Origin: Oscillospiraceae bacterium
GTDB lineage: Bacteria; Bacillota; Clostridia; Oscillospirales; Acutalibacteraceae
Assembly: GCA_031262125.1 (NCBI GenBank)
Contig: JAISII010000053.1
Coordinates: 1-9,401, forward strand
Reading direction: 5' to 3'
Length of the DNA: 9,401 nt
Both the position numbers and the translations under genes were made by a program. Positions 1 to 6,312 of the stretch are shown piece after piece; within the stretch, counting starts at the first letter, position 1; each line of letters begins with the position of its first letter. The notes under the pieces were generated by a model, which was given only the letters and a program-made list of their open reading frames with translations, did not search any database and was not told the origin of the DNA.

Positions 1-755
1 AATTGACGGTAGTAAGCATTAACAGCAACGAAAAAAATGTTAATATAACCACGTTGGATGAGAACAGGTATGTTTATATATCAAGAATTGGGGCAAAAAA
101 GCTTGCACGGGCATATTACTACGGCGGCACCGAGCTTATGGTGCAAACCGTGGAATAAAACTGCGGAATTAACATAGACCGCTATATTAAAACCAAAACC
201 GAAGATGTTGCACAAGCAATTGCACTTGTAAAAGGGGTGTTTGATATTGAGAGCACCTTTGCACCGTGGACGGCTGAACCAACAGACCCGACTGCTGTTT
301 CTGAAAGTCAACTCTCGCCCGCAAGCTTTTTAAGGGCTCTGCCCAAATTAACCACCTATATAACCTTTAGCGAATATTCGGATTTGTTTTTTAACACTTT
401 TGAAGAAGTGAATGGATATAATCCTATTAAAATTGCAACGGCGGCATATTTGCTGCTTGTTTTGCTTGTTGTGGCTGTGATTTTATACCTTGCATTTTTA
501 CGCAAGCGAGGCATAGTCTATGTTAACCTGCAAACAGGCGAATGCTGTGAAAAAACCGAAAAGTTCAGGTTTAACGAAAAAATCCGCCCCTATAGGCAAA
601 CCTGTGTGCCGGGGCAGGTTACAGAAATGTTTATGGATAAGAAAAAACTCTTTAAAGTGCCGCACTGCATAAAAATGCCGATGCACAAGCTGAAGCTTTA
701 TGTGGTAACAACACAAGAACCGGCAACAAAGCCAACCGACGACAATAAAAATTAA
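1..755 (+). pseudogene. LytR-CpsA-Psr (LCP)-like protein, 3' part, interrupted by an in-frame TAA
   Basis: The gene enters from the left edge, reading in the frame of position 3. Its first 50 codons resemble an LCP core: a strand like VVSIN, then YVYI, then YYYGG (114-128) and a stretch like INIDRYIK. LCP enzymes attach polymers such as teichoic acid or capsule to peptidoglycan. A TAA at 156-158 interrupts the frame just where homologues would carry Lys or a similar residue (AAA to TAA is one change). The same frame then stays open to the TAA at 753-755. The usual Arg-Asp before YV is replaced by Glu-Asn (60-65), and the later Arg/Asp-rich LCP segment seems missing. A membrane helix lies near 441-500, followed by a basic tail of about 85 residues that I do not recognise. 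A GTG at 237 could start a separate product but has no convincing ribosome site. I favour a decayed or divergent LCP gene; a sequencing error at 156 is the alternative. Confidence 0.6.
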
Positions 756-797
756 AGCAAGCTAAAATATAAAAAGCTACAGAAAGAGGGTGGACAA

Positions 798-2336
798 ATG
801 AACAACAGCCGAAGCCGCAACTCGGTTAAAAACATCGGTTATTCCTTAGGGTTCCAGATAGTTACAATACTATCCAGCTTTATAATGAAGACGTTGTTCA
901 TCAAAACTCTCGGAATTCAATACACCGGCGTTTCTACCTTATTTACGGATATTTTAACGGTGCTGTCGGTTGCCGAACTGGGGTTTAGCACCGCTATTGC
1001 TTATGCACTTTATCGCCCGCTCAGCGATAACGACACACTGCAAATTTCTAAAATCATGAACGTCTATAAATGGGTATACCGCTGCGTTGCAGGCGGAATT
1101 TTGCTGATGGGCATATGTTGCATACCTTTTTTAGGCTTTTTAGTTAAAGATGTGCCGGATATTAAAGAGAACATTGCCCTTATATTTTTCTTGTTTGTTT
1201 TTAAAACCTCTTGCTCTTATTTGCTTATCTATAAGGCAACCCTGCTGGAGGCTAACCAGCAAAAAAACATTGTGCATAAAATAAGCATTGTTTTTTTGGT
1301 CTATTCCACAACCATAGAGTCGGTTATTCTGCTTGTTTTTAACAACTATCTTTTGTACCTTATTATTTCTGTAATAAACGAGATTTTAAAAAACTTTATA
1401 ATTTCAAAATACTCCGAAAAAAAGTTCCCTTTGCTAAAACAGCCATGCACCGAAAAACTGTCAAAGCCCGAACGTAAAGAAATGTTTGGCAATGTGCGTG
1501 CTTTGGCATTGTACAAAATATCGTGGGCGTTGCAAAAAGGGTTAGACAGCATTGTAATTTCGGCCCTTTTAGGCACGGGTATGGTTGGTTTTTTGTCTTA
1601 TTACAAGCTTATTGTAAATAATATTGACCGATTGTTCGGGCAAGTTTTTGAGGCAATGAAGCCCAGCGTTGGCAATTTGGCAGCAAGCGAAACGCCCGAC
1701 AAACAGCACGAAGTGTTTAATTTTATGTCGGTTGCATCGTTTGCCATTGGTAACTTTATCTCGGTAGCTCTTTTGGTTTTGATAAACCCGTTTATAGAAA
1801 TTTGGTTGGGCAAAGAGTATCTGCTTGGTATGGACATTGTTTGTATTCTTACCGTAAACACATATATTTTAACTATGGTAAGACCATATGAGTGCTTTCG
1901 GCTTGCAAACGGTTTGTTTGTTCAGGGCAAATATCGTCCTGTTATTATGTTTATAATAAATTTAGGGCTGGCTATTCCTTTTGCTTGGTGGTGGGGGATT
2001 TTCGGCGTTTTGCTTGCAACCGTAGTGTCAAGGGTAACTACCCACGTTTGGTATGACCCTTGGCTGATTTATAAGCATGTTTTTCATCGCCCCTTTATAA
2101 ACTATATTTTAAAAAGGTCTTTATATTTATGCATTGTGGCGGCAAACTGTGCGGCAACATTTTTTGTTTGCTGTTTTATAAACACAGGGGCAATTTATGT
2201 TGATTTTATTATTAAATTTTTTATATGCACACTGCTGCCAAACGGCATTTTTTGGCTGCTTTTTCACAAGACCCCCGAATTTAAACAAGGCAAAATGTAT
2301 GTTAAATCATTAATAAAACGCAAAAAAAAGATTTGA
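798..2336 (+). CDS. Wzx-type polysaccharide flippase (MATE/MOP superfamily)
   Basis: A 512-residue, strongly hydrophobic protein with about 12 to 14 membrane helices spread over its whole length, the usual size for the polysaccharide-transporter branch of the MOP superfamily. Members flip lipid-linked oligosaccharide units across the cytoplasmic membrane for capsule or wall polysaccharide assembly. The N-terminal part is typical of Firmicutes Wzx proteins: a first helix near residues 14-36, then GIQYTGVSTLF and an AELGFSTAIAYALY stretch ending the second helix. The C-terminus is lysine-rich and cytoplasmic. The ATG at 798 is preceded by a GAGGGTGG ribosome site at 785-792, six bases away, so the start is secure. 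It lies 42 nt after the LCP-like frame on the same strand with no promoter seen between, so the two were probably co-transcribed as the end of a surface-polysaccharide operon. The substrate cannot be told. Confidence 0.88.
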   Translation: MNNSRSRNSVKNIGYSLGFQIVTILSSFIMKTLFIKTLGIQYTGVSTLFTDILTVLSVAELGFSTAIAYALYRPLSDNDTLQISKIMNVYKWVYRCVAGGILLMGICCIPFLGFLVKDVPDIKENIALIFFLFVFKTSCSYLLIYKATLLEANQQKNIVHKISIVFLVYSTTIESVILLVFNNYLLYLIISVINEILKNFIISKYSEKKFPLLKQPCTEKLSKPERKEMFGNVRALALYKISWALQKGLDSIVISALLGTGMVGFLSYYKLIVNNIDRLFGQVFEAMKPSVGNLAASETPDKQHEVFNFMSVASFAIGNFISVALLVLINPFIEIWLGKEYLLGMDIVCILTVNTYILTMVRPYECFRLANGLFVQGKYRPVIMFIINLGLAIPFAWWWGIFGVLLATVVSRVTTHVWYDPWLIYKHVFHRPFINYILKRSLYLCIVAANCAATFFVCCFINTGAIYVDFIIKFFICTLLPNGIFWLLFHKTPEFKQGKMYVKSLIKRKKKI

Positions 2337-2374
2337 CTAAGCAAACAATTTTTGTCAGATGATTACAAGGACAG

Positions 2375-2409
2375 AAGCCGTCACGTTGCGTTCAGCAGTG
2401 TGGCGGCTT
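2375..2409 (+). terminator. Hairpin downstream of the flippase gene, probable terminator
   Basis: A 15-bp stem can be drawn between 2375-2389 and 2395-2409, with a five-base GTTCA loop. Three of the pairs are G-U wobbles that form only in plus-strand RNA. A short T-run (2408-2411) follows. It lies 39 nt after the flippase stop, where a terminator would be expected. The T-run is short, so termination may be weak or Rho-assisted. Confidence 0.5.
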
Positions 2410-2533
2410 TTGCCGTATCTTCGGGCTTTTCGGGCTTTTTCGTATCGTAGCGTTCAACGGAATTTTGCCGTTTTTCAATGTCGCCTGACGCACAAAATGC
2501 AAAAAAGTTTTCGGCATAATCAGACCGTTTTCC
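2381..2533 (-). pseudogene. Possible C-terminal remnant of a minus-strand gene
   Basis: On the minus strand a frame of about 50 codons is open from 2533 down to the TGA at 2383-2381. It reads like coding sequence: an acidic and basic helix-forming stretch containing YAENFFAFCASGDIEKRQ, then KKPEKPED, then AATLLNAT before the stop. It has no ATG and no ribosome site, and an in-frame TGA (2536-2534) closes it upstream, just where the sequence becomes AT-rich and non-coding. I do not recognise the family. The simplest reading is the tail of a gene whose front was lost when the neighbouring AT-rich island arrived. Chance coding-like sequence cannot be excluded, and its 3' end overlaps the hairpin at 2375-2409. 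Confidence 0.3.
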
Positions 2534-2575
2534 TCATTTTGAGTGAAAATTAGTTTTAAAATGTATTATAAACAG

Positions 2576-2604
2576 TTGATTTTTATCTAATTAAGTGATA
2601 TAAT
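2576..2604 (+). promoter_or_regulatory. Sigma-A promoter of the four-gene island
   Basis: The -35 box TTGATT (2576-2581) and a perfect TATAAT -10 box (2599-2604) are separated by exactly 17 bases. A TG at 2596-2597 gives an extended -10. Transcription should begin near 2610-2612, leaving a leader of about 80 nt before the GTG at 2692. No clear operator is visible. A promoter this close to consensus suggests constitutive expression unless a repressor binds. Confidence 0.8.
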
Positions 2605-2679
2605 GGCTCTTATAGTGTAAATTTATGTTATCCTAATAATGTGATTATTTATCAAAAAATCTTGTGCAAATCATTCAAG

Positions 2680-2685
2680 GGAGGG
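2680..2685 (+). promoter_or_regulatory. Ribosome binding site fixing the GTG start at 2692
   Basis: GGAGGG lies seven bases before the GTG at 2692. The frame is open back to a GTG at 2641, but that codon has no purine-rich site upstream, so 2692 is taken as the start. Confidence 0.8.
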
Positions 2686-2691
2686 AATTTT

Positions 2692-3417
2692 GTGTCGCTT
2701 GCATACAAAAATATAATCGACAGAAAAAAATCTATAAAATATGAAAAGCTTGGGTTCTTTACCGAGTGGCGTTTAAAATGCCGTGGTAAGCGTGATTTAA
2801 AAAATACCGTTGTTCGAAAAGATAATAATAATAATTATTATTCTCCTTTTTTTAATCAAGAAGTCTACCTTTGCTTAATGGCAATAAAAAGAGAAAAAGA
2901 GCGTCTTTCTGAAATTTTATTTGCCATCAAAACCGATACCGCCGCTGAAGGGCTTAGAATTGAACGTAATAATAAAAAAATCGACATAATTAAGACGACA
3001 ATGAAAGCTGACCCCTCAGATTTTGCGGAAGAAAACGATATTAATGAAAACTCTTATTTTACTAAAGATGTTGTTAAAGCGTTTAGAAATAACGAAATAA
3101 GAGCTCGTATTTCTGCTAAATACAAACAAATTGATGATTTAAGCCGTTCGAACGAGAAAAGCGATATAAAAAAACACCAAAATGCAGCACAAAAAATTAG
3201 CGAGAAGGAAATCACCCTTATTCGTTGCCAGCAATTCCACGAATTAGCAAAGGCAAGAATTTCAGCCTATTGGGCAGGAGTTTTAAAATCAAAAAGTGCT
3301 AAAAAAACAGACGATTTACCCGCAAATATTAGTTTTGAAAACATTACTGAAGAGATACAAGCAGAACTTAATTCTATGCAGAAATCTATGGAAGAGGATG
3401 TGATAGCGTATGCCTAA
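2692..3417 (+). CDS. Uncharacterised charged helical cytoplasmic protein, first gene of the island
   Basis: I do not recognise this 241-residue protein. It has no signal peptide and no membrane segment, and is rich in Lys, Glu, Asn and Ile, so it should be cytoplasmic and mostly helical. A basic N-terminal third (many Lys and Arg, residues 1-45) ends in an Asn/Tyr run encoded by an AAT-type repeat. After this come helix-forming stretches, one containing LMAIKREKERLSEILFAIK, with coiled-coil character through the middle, and an acidic C-terminus. The start is GTG at 2692 because of the GGAGGG seven bases upstream. It is the promoter-proximal gene, and its last codons overlap the start of the next gene by eight bases, so the two are probably translationally coupled and made in similar amounts. 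The basic N-terminus could contact nucleic acid or the inner membrane face; that is only inference. No catalytic motif was seen. Confidence 0.75.
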   Translation: MSLAYKNIIDRKKSIKYEKLGFFTEWRLKCRGKRDLKNTVVRKDNNNNYYSPFFNQEVYLCLMAIKREKERLSEILFAIKTDTAAEGLRIERNNKKIDIIKTTMKADPSDFAEENDINENSYFTKDVVKAFRNNEIRARISAKYKQIDDLSRSNEKSDIKKHQNAAQKISEKEITLIRCQQFHELAKARISAYWAGVLKSKSAKKTDDLPANISFENITEEIQAELNSMQKSMEEDVIAYA

Positions 3418-3880
3418 ACCTGATTTAAATAAAATTAAGCACAGAGCCCCCTATGGTGCACCAATAATTAATGATTATGCAGTTAAAGCTTTGATTGATA
3501 AACCCGAAAGCATTGAACGCAAAATTGATGCACGAATAGCTAAGTTGCAAAAGCAAGGTATTAATCTAAGCGAATGCCCTGATTATTTAGAAAGTATAAT
3601 TACTGAATATATTGCCGAAATGAAAACTAAATTACAAAGCAACCACATAAGCAACCTAAGATTTTTAGACCGAATTTTTATTAGGCGTGCCACGGACAAA
3701 AAAGATTTTGAAGAGCTTGAAAAAGCGATTGAAATAGAAATCGCTTCGACAGAAGTAGAACTCAAAGAAATAAAAAAATTATATGAAGAATGCAATCCTC
3801 TTTATAAAGGACGTTTAAATTCCGAAGGTAATTCAAGAGGTAATCCCGAAAGTATAGAATATATTGAATTAGAAAGGTGA
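3410..3880 (+). CDS. Uncharacterised small coiled-coil protein, second gene of the island
   Basis: I do not recognise this 156-residue protein. It is soluble, with no signal peptide or membrane helix. The N-terminus is basic and Pro-containing (KIKHRAPYGAP). Two helical regions follow: about residues 30-80, with alternating charged and hydrophobic positions, and about 95-130, a strongly charged Glu/Lys/Ile stretch likely to form a coiled coil. The last 25 residues are Gly/Ser/Asn-rich and probably flexible. The ATG at 3410 overlaps the end of the first gene by eight bases; a GAAGAGGA purine tract lies about 12 bases upstream inside that gene. The next gene starts eight bases after the stop. 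Tight packing and helical character suggest it binds the first protein or the cytoplasmic tail of the membrane protein that follows; this is inference from context only. Confidence 0.75.
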   Translation: MPKPDLNKIKHRAPYGAPIINDYAVKALIDKPESIERKIDARIAKLQKQGINLSECPDYLESIITEYIAEMKTKLQSNHISNLRFLDRIFIRRATDKKDFEELEKAIEIEIASTEVELKEIKKLYEECNPLYKGRLNSEGNSRGNPESIEYIELER

Positions 3881-3888
3881 GGATAATT

Positions 3889-4668
3889 ATGAGCAAATTA
3901 TTTGATATAAAAGCAGATGCCAACCTGAATTTTTCTATAGAAAGCAAACTGTTGGACAATGTTCGCAAAATTAATGCTTGGTATACAAGCCAAAAGTTTT
4001 CCGGCCCTATGCTTGTGTTCTTAGTAATAATTGACATTTGGGGCTTTATGCAAATAGCCAACCTAACAATGATGGATTCACCTGAAAACCGCTTTATTAT
4101 CATATCGGGATTTGCTGTTGCTTTTGAAATTGCCCCCCTTTACATAGGTTATGTATTGTGTTTAAAAAGTTATAACCTCTGGCGACCTGTAAACAAGTTC
4201 GATTTAGGCAAGTTTGTAGTTGTATTGTCAAGTTTAGCTTTTATACTTGGTCTTATAGCAAATTCTGTATACAGAATTTTAACCATTGACACATATGCAA
4301 TTAGCGGAAGTGCCGGAGGGGAACAAGACCTTAGTTCGTATCCTTTAGCTATAACTATAGTTATGATTTTGTTGCCAATAATAACAAGTTTTGTTAACAT
4401 AGTAATAGGTTGTTTGTCATTTGACCCATTAATGTTTCACTTATTGCGTCTTGCAAAAAAAATTAAAACTTTAAAAATAAAAAAACGCCAATTAGCAGCA
4501 TGTATAGAAGAACTTTCGGGTGATGATATTCTTAAAGAGTCATTAGTCGATACAGAAAATACATATTTTGAAAATACACAATATGAAATAGAAGCTATTA
4601 ATTCACGTCTTATAAATTATGTTATTTTAAAATCGGCAAACGCATTTAGCGAGCAAAACACACCTTAA
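3889..4668 (+). CDS. Uncharacterised four-helix membrane protein, third gene of the island
   Basis: A 259-residue integral membrane protein of unknown family. I see four membrane helices: about residues 39-60, 68-92, 107-131 and 151-177. The helix 3-4 loop is Ser/Gly-rich (about 135-150). Both ends should be cytoplasmic: the N-terminus is about 37 residues, and the C-terminus about 80 residues with a Lys-rich start (188-200) and coiled-coil-like charged helices. Two acidic residues fall inside predicted helices, Asp49 in the first and Glu80 in the second, each in a hydrophobic setting, as in some ion-conducting proteins. Overall shape (four helices plus cytoplasmic helical tail) is reminiscent of MotA/ExbB/TolQ proteins, but I see no sequence signature of that family. 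The ATG at 3889 follows AAAGGTGAGGA (3873-3883); a GTG at 3877 in the same frame is less likely because it lies inside that ribosome site. Its partner is probably the lipoprotein encoded 13 nt downstream. Confidence 0.8.
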   Translation: MSKLFDIKADANLNFSIESKLLDNVRKINAWYTSQKFSGPMLVFLVIIDIWGFMQIANLTMMDSPENRFIIISGFAVAFEIAPLYIGYVLCLKSYNLWRPVNKFDLGKFVVVLSSLAFILGLIANSVYRILTIDTYAISGSAGGEQDLSSYPLAITIVMILLPIITSFVNIVIGCLSFDPLMFHLLRLAKKIKTLKIKKRQLAACIEELSGDDILKESLVDTENTYFENTQYEIEAINSRLINYVILKSANAFSEQNTP

Positions 4669-4669
4669 C

Positions 4670-4676
4670 AGGAGGT
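4670..4676 (+). promoter_or_regulatory. Consensus ribosome binding site fixing a TTG start
   Basis: AGGAGGT lies five bases before the TTG at 4682. The next in-frame ATG is codon 36, which would remove the signal peptide and lipobox, so TTG must be the start. Confidence 0.85.
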
Positions 4677-4681
4677 AAAGT

Positions 4682-6067
4682 TTGAATAAATTCATTAAAA
4701 CCATAGGATTAATTGTTGCATTTGTACTTATAATATCAGTTTGTGGTGGTTGCAATTCCAAGCTGCCTCAAGAAACGCCGACTGCGATGATACTTATTAT
4801 TGGTAACCATGCTAATAGCAAAGATTGTACATTTTCGTTAGAAAATGACATTGCAGATATATATTCGAATTTTGGTGTTGTAAATGTTGTTAGTGTTGAC
4901 GGAAACCCAAGCATAGCTGAATATCCGGCAGAAAAAGATAAAACCGGAAAAGTTATAAATAAACATAATCCGATAGGCTATTTAGATAAAACAGATTTAG
5001 AAGAATCAAAAAGAGCTTATCAGACAAATAATGATCTTTGGAAAACCAGATATTTAAACCCATTAGTAAAACAAGTTATTGATGCTATCGACAAGGTCTC
5101 TGCCGACGACCCAGAAGTTGACGTTTTAAAAGCTTTAACTGTAGCAGAGAAGCAACTGAACCAAATCGAGAAAGAATATGGAGGAAATATTAATAAAAAA
5201 ATCGTAATTTGCGATACCGGGCTTTCAACATCGGGGAGTTTGAATTTTATTAATGAAGAAGAAAACTCTTTATTAGGTATGCAAAAGCAACTCAAGGCAG
5301 ATGAAGACGGTAAAAGTTTGGTTAAAAATTTGGTTAATAATCTTAATGTTAATTCTGATATACCTAATTTAAAAGATGTTGCTGTAACTTGGTATGGATT
5401 GGGTGCTGTAGGCGGCGAACAAGAAGAACTGAGTAATTTAGCAATTAAGAATTTACAATATATTTGGGGCGAAATACTCTGCAAATCAAATGTAACCCCA
5501 AACGAAAACAAAGGTGAAAACGGCACTGATGAAGATTTCGGTTTTTTTATAGATATTAATTCAAGAGAAGATATTGTAAATGATAACCCCGTTACAAAGG
5601 TTGTATTTTGGAGTAACGTAGGAGAACCACTCGAAGGAGGGGACGGTAGTTCCGACCCACCTTTAATTGCTCCCAACAGTTTATTCGAAAAGGATAAAGC
5701 GACTTTCAAGAAAGGGATAGACCCAGAAAAACAGTTAAAACAATGGGCAGATAACATCAAGCTTTACCCCGAAAAGAAGTTTTTACTGGTAGGAACAACT
5801 GCGGACCCTAAAAAAACCGGTGGCGATAAGGATTTATCTTTAAAAAGAGCTAACGCTGTTAAAGCTGTTCTGATGAAAATGGGGATTGATGACAATAGAC
5901 TTGAAGTTAAAGGATTGGGTTCTCTTGCTCCTTGGTATGATGAAAACGAATGGCAGGACGGCAAATTCCTCAATGATAGCGAAGCCGCAAACTCAAATCG
6001 TGCTGTTCGGATTTTGCCAATAAACTCTACTTTGGCACAAAAAATAATGCAAGGCAATTATGATTAA
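4682..6067 (+). CDS. Lipoprotein with vWA-like region and C-terminal OmpA/MotB-like domain
   Basis: A 461-residue exported lipoprotein. Residues 1-23 form a signal peptide (Lys at 3 and 6, hydrophobic 8-20), followed by Cys24 in a CGGC lipobox, so the mature protein should be anchored to the outer face of the membrane. Residues 34-265 look like a vWA-type alpha/beta fold: first strand AMILIIG, a KKIVICDTG strand at 172-180, and a helix with an ALTVAEK stretch between. The metal-site DxSxS is not present (GNHANS stands in its place), so metal binding is doubtful. Residues 270-330 are a Gly/Asn/Pro-rich linker. Residues 334-446 fit an OmpA-like peptidoglycan-binding domain: LLVGTTAD, LSLKRANAVKAVL, GIDDNRLEVKGLG and NSNRAVRIL. 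The conserved Arg389 (KRA) and Arg440 (NR) are present; the usual Asp after GHT is shifted by one. The start is a TTG with a consensus ribosome site. It is the last gene before a strong terminator and probably links the membrane protein to the wall. Confidence 0.8.
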   Translation: MNKFIKTIGLIVAFVLIISVCGGCNSKLPQETPTAMILIIGNHANSKDCTFSLENDIADIYSNFGVVNVVSVDGNPSIAEYPAEKDKTGKVINKHNPIGYLDKTDLEESKRAYQTNNDLWKTRYLNPLVKQVIDAIDKVSADDPEVDVLKALTVAEKQLNQIEKEYGGNINKKIVICDTGLSTSGSLNFINEEENSLLGMQKQLKADEDGKSLVKNLVNNLNVNSDIPNLKDVAVTWYGLGAVGGEQEELSNLAIKNLQYIWGEILCKSNVTPNENKGENGTDEDFGFFIDINSREDIVNDNPVTKVVFWSNVGEPLEGGDGSSDPPLIAPNSLFEKDKATFKKGIDPEKQLKQWADNIKLYPEKKFLLVGTTADPKKTGGDKDLSLKRANAVKAVLMKMGIDDNRLEVKGLGSLAPWYDENEWQDGKFLNDSEAANSNRAVRILPINSTLAQKIMQGNYD

Positions 6068-6132
6068 TGTTATATTTATAAAAGAACAATATTTTTACCA
6101 ACACTAAATAAAACGGAATAAAAAACGTGAAC

Positions 6133-6180
6133 AAAACAGGTGGGAAGCATAAACTCTCCCACCTGTTTTATTTATTTTTT
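6133..6180 (+). terminator. Strong intrinsic terminator of the island
   Basis: A perfect 13-bp stem pairs 6133-6145 with 6157-6169 around an 11-base loop. It contains the CAGGTGGGA / TCCCACCTG core and is followed by a T-rich tract to about 6181. The A-run on the left arm could let it act on the other strand as well. It lies 66 nt after the lipoprotein stop and separates the island from ileS. Confidence 0.9.
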
Positions 6181-6243
6181 TAGGTTGATGTAACATATGT
6201 TTGACAACTGCAGATTATCCTAATCTTATTTTAAGTTTTTTGC

Positions 6244-6272
6244 TTGAAATACACTTGATAATATGATATAAT
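6244..6272 (+). promoter_or_regulatory. Sigma-A promoter of ileS
   Basis: TTGAAA (6244-6249) and TATAAT (6267-6272) are spaced by 17 bases, with an extended -10 TG at 6264-6265. The predicted start near 6279 leaves only about 34 nt before the ATG, too short for a T-box. Upstream, a perfect palindrome AACATATGTT (6192-6201) adjoins a TTGACA (6201-6206) that lacks a good -10. Confidence 0.8.
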
Positions 6273-6312
6273 ACTAATAATTATTGCTTTATGCGTAAAA
6301 GGAGAATGCAAA

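Noticed and set aside
156..158. Stop codon reassignment or programmed readthrough at the TAA
   Set aside because: TAA is used as a normal terminator by other genes in the window (for example at 753-755 and 3415-3417), and no readthrough signal is evident.
237..755. Independent gene starting at GTG 237
   Set aside because: The sequence before 237 continues the same LCP-like protein in frame, and the GTG has no properly spaced ribosome site; more likely the rest of an interrupted gene.
2456..2475. Second terminator-like hairpin AACGG...CCGTT with T-run
   Set aside because: Only a five-base-pair stem; too weak to call next to the stronger hairpin at 2375-2409.
2359..2553. Plus-strand frame of 64 codons after the flippase
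   Set aside because: No ribosome site, odd Arg/Phe-rich composition, and it overlaps a good hairpin; the minus strand looks more coding-like here.
5020..6057. Long minus-strand open frames opposite the lipoprotein gene
   Set aside because: Ser/Phe/Pro-rich shadow translations of an Asp/Glu/Lys-rich gene, without ribosome sites.
3889..6067. Assignment of the last two island genes as Zorya ZorA/ZorB or MotA/MotB
   Set aside because: The membrane protein lacks recognisable MotA/ZorA sequence motifs and a very long tail, and the OmpA-domain partner is a lipoprotein with a vWA-like region rather than a single-helix stator protein. Kept only as an analogy.
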